The notes beneath the pieces were generated by a model that saw only the letters and a program-made list of their open reading frames with translations, was not told the origin of the DNA and searched no databases. DNA of 5,878 nucleotides from an uncultured Collinsella sp. (GTDB taxonomy: Bacteria; Actinomycetota; Coriobacteriia; Coriobacteriales; Coriobacteriaceae), in assembly GCA_902489295.1 (NCBI GenBank), contig CABTZM010000133.1:1-5878 (forward strand), written 5' to 3'. Within the stretch, counting starts at the first letter, position 1. Every line of letters begins with the position of its first letter. Made by a program: the position numbers and the translations under genes. Below are positions 4,886-5,878 of this stretch, in pieces.

Positions 4886-5779
4886 ATGTCCACCGTCACT
4901 ACCATCAAGCGCGGCGGCCTCATCGCGGCCATCGATTCCATGGGCGCCCAGCTCACGAGCCTTGCCCTCAACGGCAACGAGTATCTGTGGCAGGGCGACC
5001 CGGCCTTTTGGGGCAAGCATGCGCCTATCCTGTTCCCCATCGTGGGATCGCTGCGCAACAACATGGCGACATCTGCGGCCGGCACCTGCGAGATGCCGCG
5101 CCACGGACTCGCTCGCATCGTCGAGCACAAGTTGGTCGAGGTTTCGGAGGACGGCTCCTCGGTAACGTACGAGATCACTGACACGCCCGAGTCGCTCAAG
5201 GCGTTCCCGTTCCACTTTAAGCTCAACATGACCTATGCCCTAACCGGCGACGCCACGCTTACCCAGACCTTTGCCGTCACCAACACCGGCGACGTGGACC
5301 TGCCGTTCTCGATGGGCGGCCACCCTGCATTTAACGTGCCCGCCCCCGGTGCCGAGGACGAGACGTTCGAGGATTACGAGCTGGCATTTACCGAGGCTTG
5401 GACCAACGAGGCCCCCATCATCACGCCCGATGGCCTCATGACGTTCGAAGGCAGCTACAAGGCGCCCGATAACTCGGACGTGCTGCCCATCACGCACCGC
5501 AGCTTCGATAACGACGCCATCATGTTCACCGATACCCCGGGCTCCACGCTCACGCTGCGCGGTCGCAAGTCGGGCCACGGCGTCAAGATCGACTTTGAGG
5601 GCTTTAAGTACATCGGCGTGTGGTCTGCCGCCAACGACGCCCCGTTTGTGGCGCTCGAGCCCTGGACCGGCCACACCACCATGGACACCGAGGACGATGT
5701 CTTTGAGCACAAGGTCAACACCATCACGTTGGCACCGGGCGCTACCGACATCCGTTCCTTTAGCGTCACCCTGCTCTAG
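4886..5779 (+). CDS. Aldose 1-epimerase family protein (LacX/YeaD-like mutarotase)
   Basis: The 297-residue protein fits the shorter LacX/YeaD-like branch of the galactose mutarotase superfamily; classical GalM is nearer 340. These beta-sandwich enzymes interconvert alpha and beta anomers of free or phosphorylated sugars in the cytoplasm. Visible signatures are HAPILFPIVGSLRNN, RHGLAR with H73, FSMGGHPAFNVP with H146, and ALEPWTGHTT with E258. By family analogy, H73 and H146 would bind and protonate the ring oxygen and E258 would act as the base; this is inferred from motif position. No signal peptide is visible. The gene stands 79 bases after the membrane-protein gene. A GACAAT at 4842-4847 might be a -10 box, but no convincing -35 accompanies it, so it may either share transcription with the gene before it or have its own promoter. 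No link to the decarboxylation genes is evident. The exact sugar cannot be told from sequence. Confidence 0.92.
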   Translation: MSTVTTIKRGGLIAAIDSMGAQLTSLALNGNEYLWQGDPAFWGKHAPILFPIVGSLRNNMATSAAGTCEMPRHGLARIVEHKLVEVSEDGSSVTYEITDTPESLKAFPFHFKLNMTYALTGDATLTQTFAVTNTGDVDLPFSMGGHPAFNVPAPGAEDETFEDYELAFTEAWTNEAPIITPDGLMTFEGSYKAPDNSDVLPITHRSFDNDAIMFTDTPGSTLTLRGRKSGHGVKIDFEGFKYIGVWSAANDAPFVALEPWTGHTTMDTEDDVFEHKVNTITLAPGATDIRSFSVTLL

Positions 5780-5804
5780 AGGTTCCGCCCCTCCGACGAA
5801 CGGC

Positions 5805-5845
5805 GGGGCCGGCGACGCCGCGCGGCCCCCCACACCGCCAATTTT
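5805..5845 (+). terminator. Weak hairpin and T-run after the mutarotase gene
   Basis: GGGGCCG (5805-5811) pairs with CGGCCCC (5823-5829) across an 11-base loop. A TTTT run appears at 5842-5845, about 12 bases after the stem, which is farther than in a standard intrinsic terminator. The position 26 bases after the mutarotase stop fits a transcription end, but the structure is poor. Confidence 0.3.
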
Positions 5846-5878
5846 CCTACTCAAACAAACCCAAAAAACCAAAAAACA

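Noticed and set aside
5240..5872. A 210-codon minus-strand frame over the mutarotase
   Set aside because: It is antisense to conserved mutarotase motifs and is Gly/Val/Arg/Asp-rich without recognisable features.

Overview
The window is a GC-rich, densely coded bacterial segment in which all six recognisable genes lie on the + strand, with good Shine-Dalgarno sites and gaps of about 30 to 200 bases. The codon bias, the gene types and a coriobacterial-looking envelope protein suggest an anaerobic gut actinobacterium of the class Coriobacteriia, with Collinsella or a close relative as my best guess. That placement is inference, since the window has no rRNA or marker gene.

Bases 1-2779 look like a functional unit for uptake and decarboxylation of an aromatic or unsaturated acid. 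It holds the C-terminal part of an SLC13/DASS-like anion permease (1-537), a UbiD-family decarboxylase (680-2167) and, 33 bases later, its partner UbiX flavin prenyltransferase (2201-2779). UbiX makes prenylated FMN and UbiD uses it. Several sequence blocks of the UbiD protein recall gallate/hydroxybenzoate decarboxylases of the LpdC type more than the ubiquinone-pathway enzyme. The permease may import the acid substrate. A GC-rich hairpin sits just before the ubiD ribosome site, and a strong hairpin (probable terminator) follows ubiX.

Bases 2872-3741 encode a MerR-family regulator with a C-terminal GyrI/BmrR-like effector domain; it could control the decarboxylation genes, but nothing in the sequence proves this. 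Its stop codon lies inside a 31-bp perfect palindrome. The following 195-base gap also holds a second inverted-repeat region in which two hairpins share one strand and exclude each other, one of them terminator-like.

Bases 3937-4806 encode an unrecognised single-pass membrane protein with an acidic cytoplasmic N-terminus and a beta-rich outer domain. Bases 4886-5779 encode an aldose 1-epimerase (mutarotase) of the LacX/YeaD-like type. The last 100 bases have a weak hairpin and an odd stretch made only of A and C after an initial T. I saw no tRNA, rRNA, CRISPR array or transposase gene.
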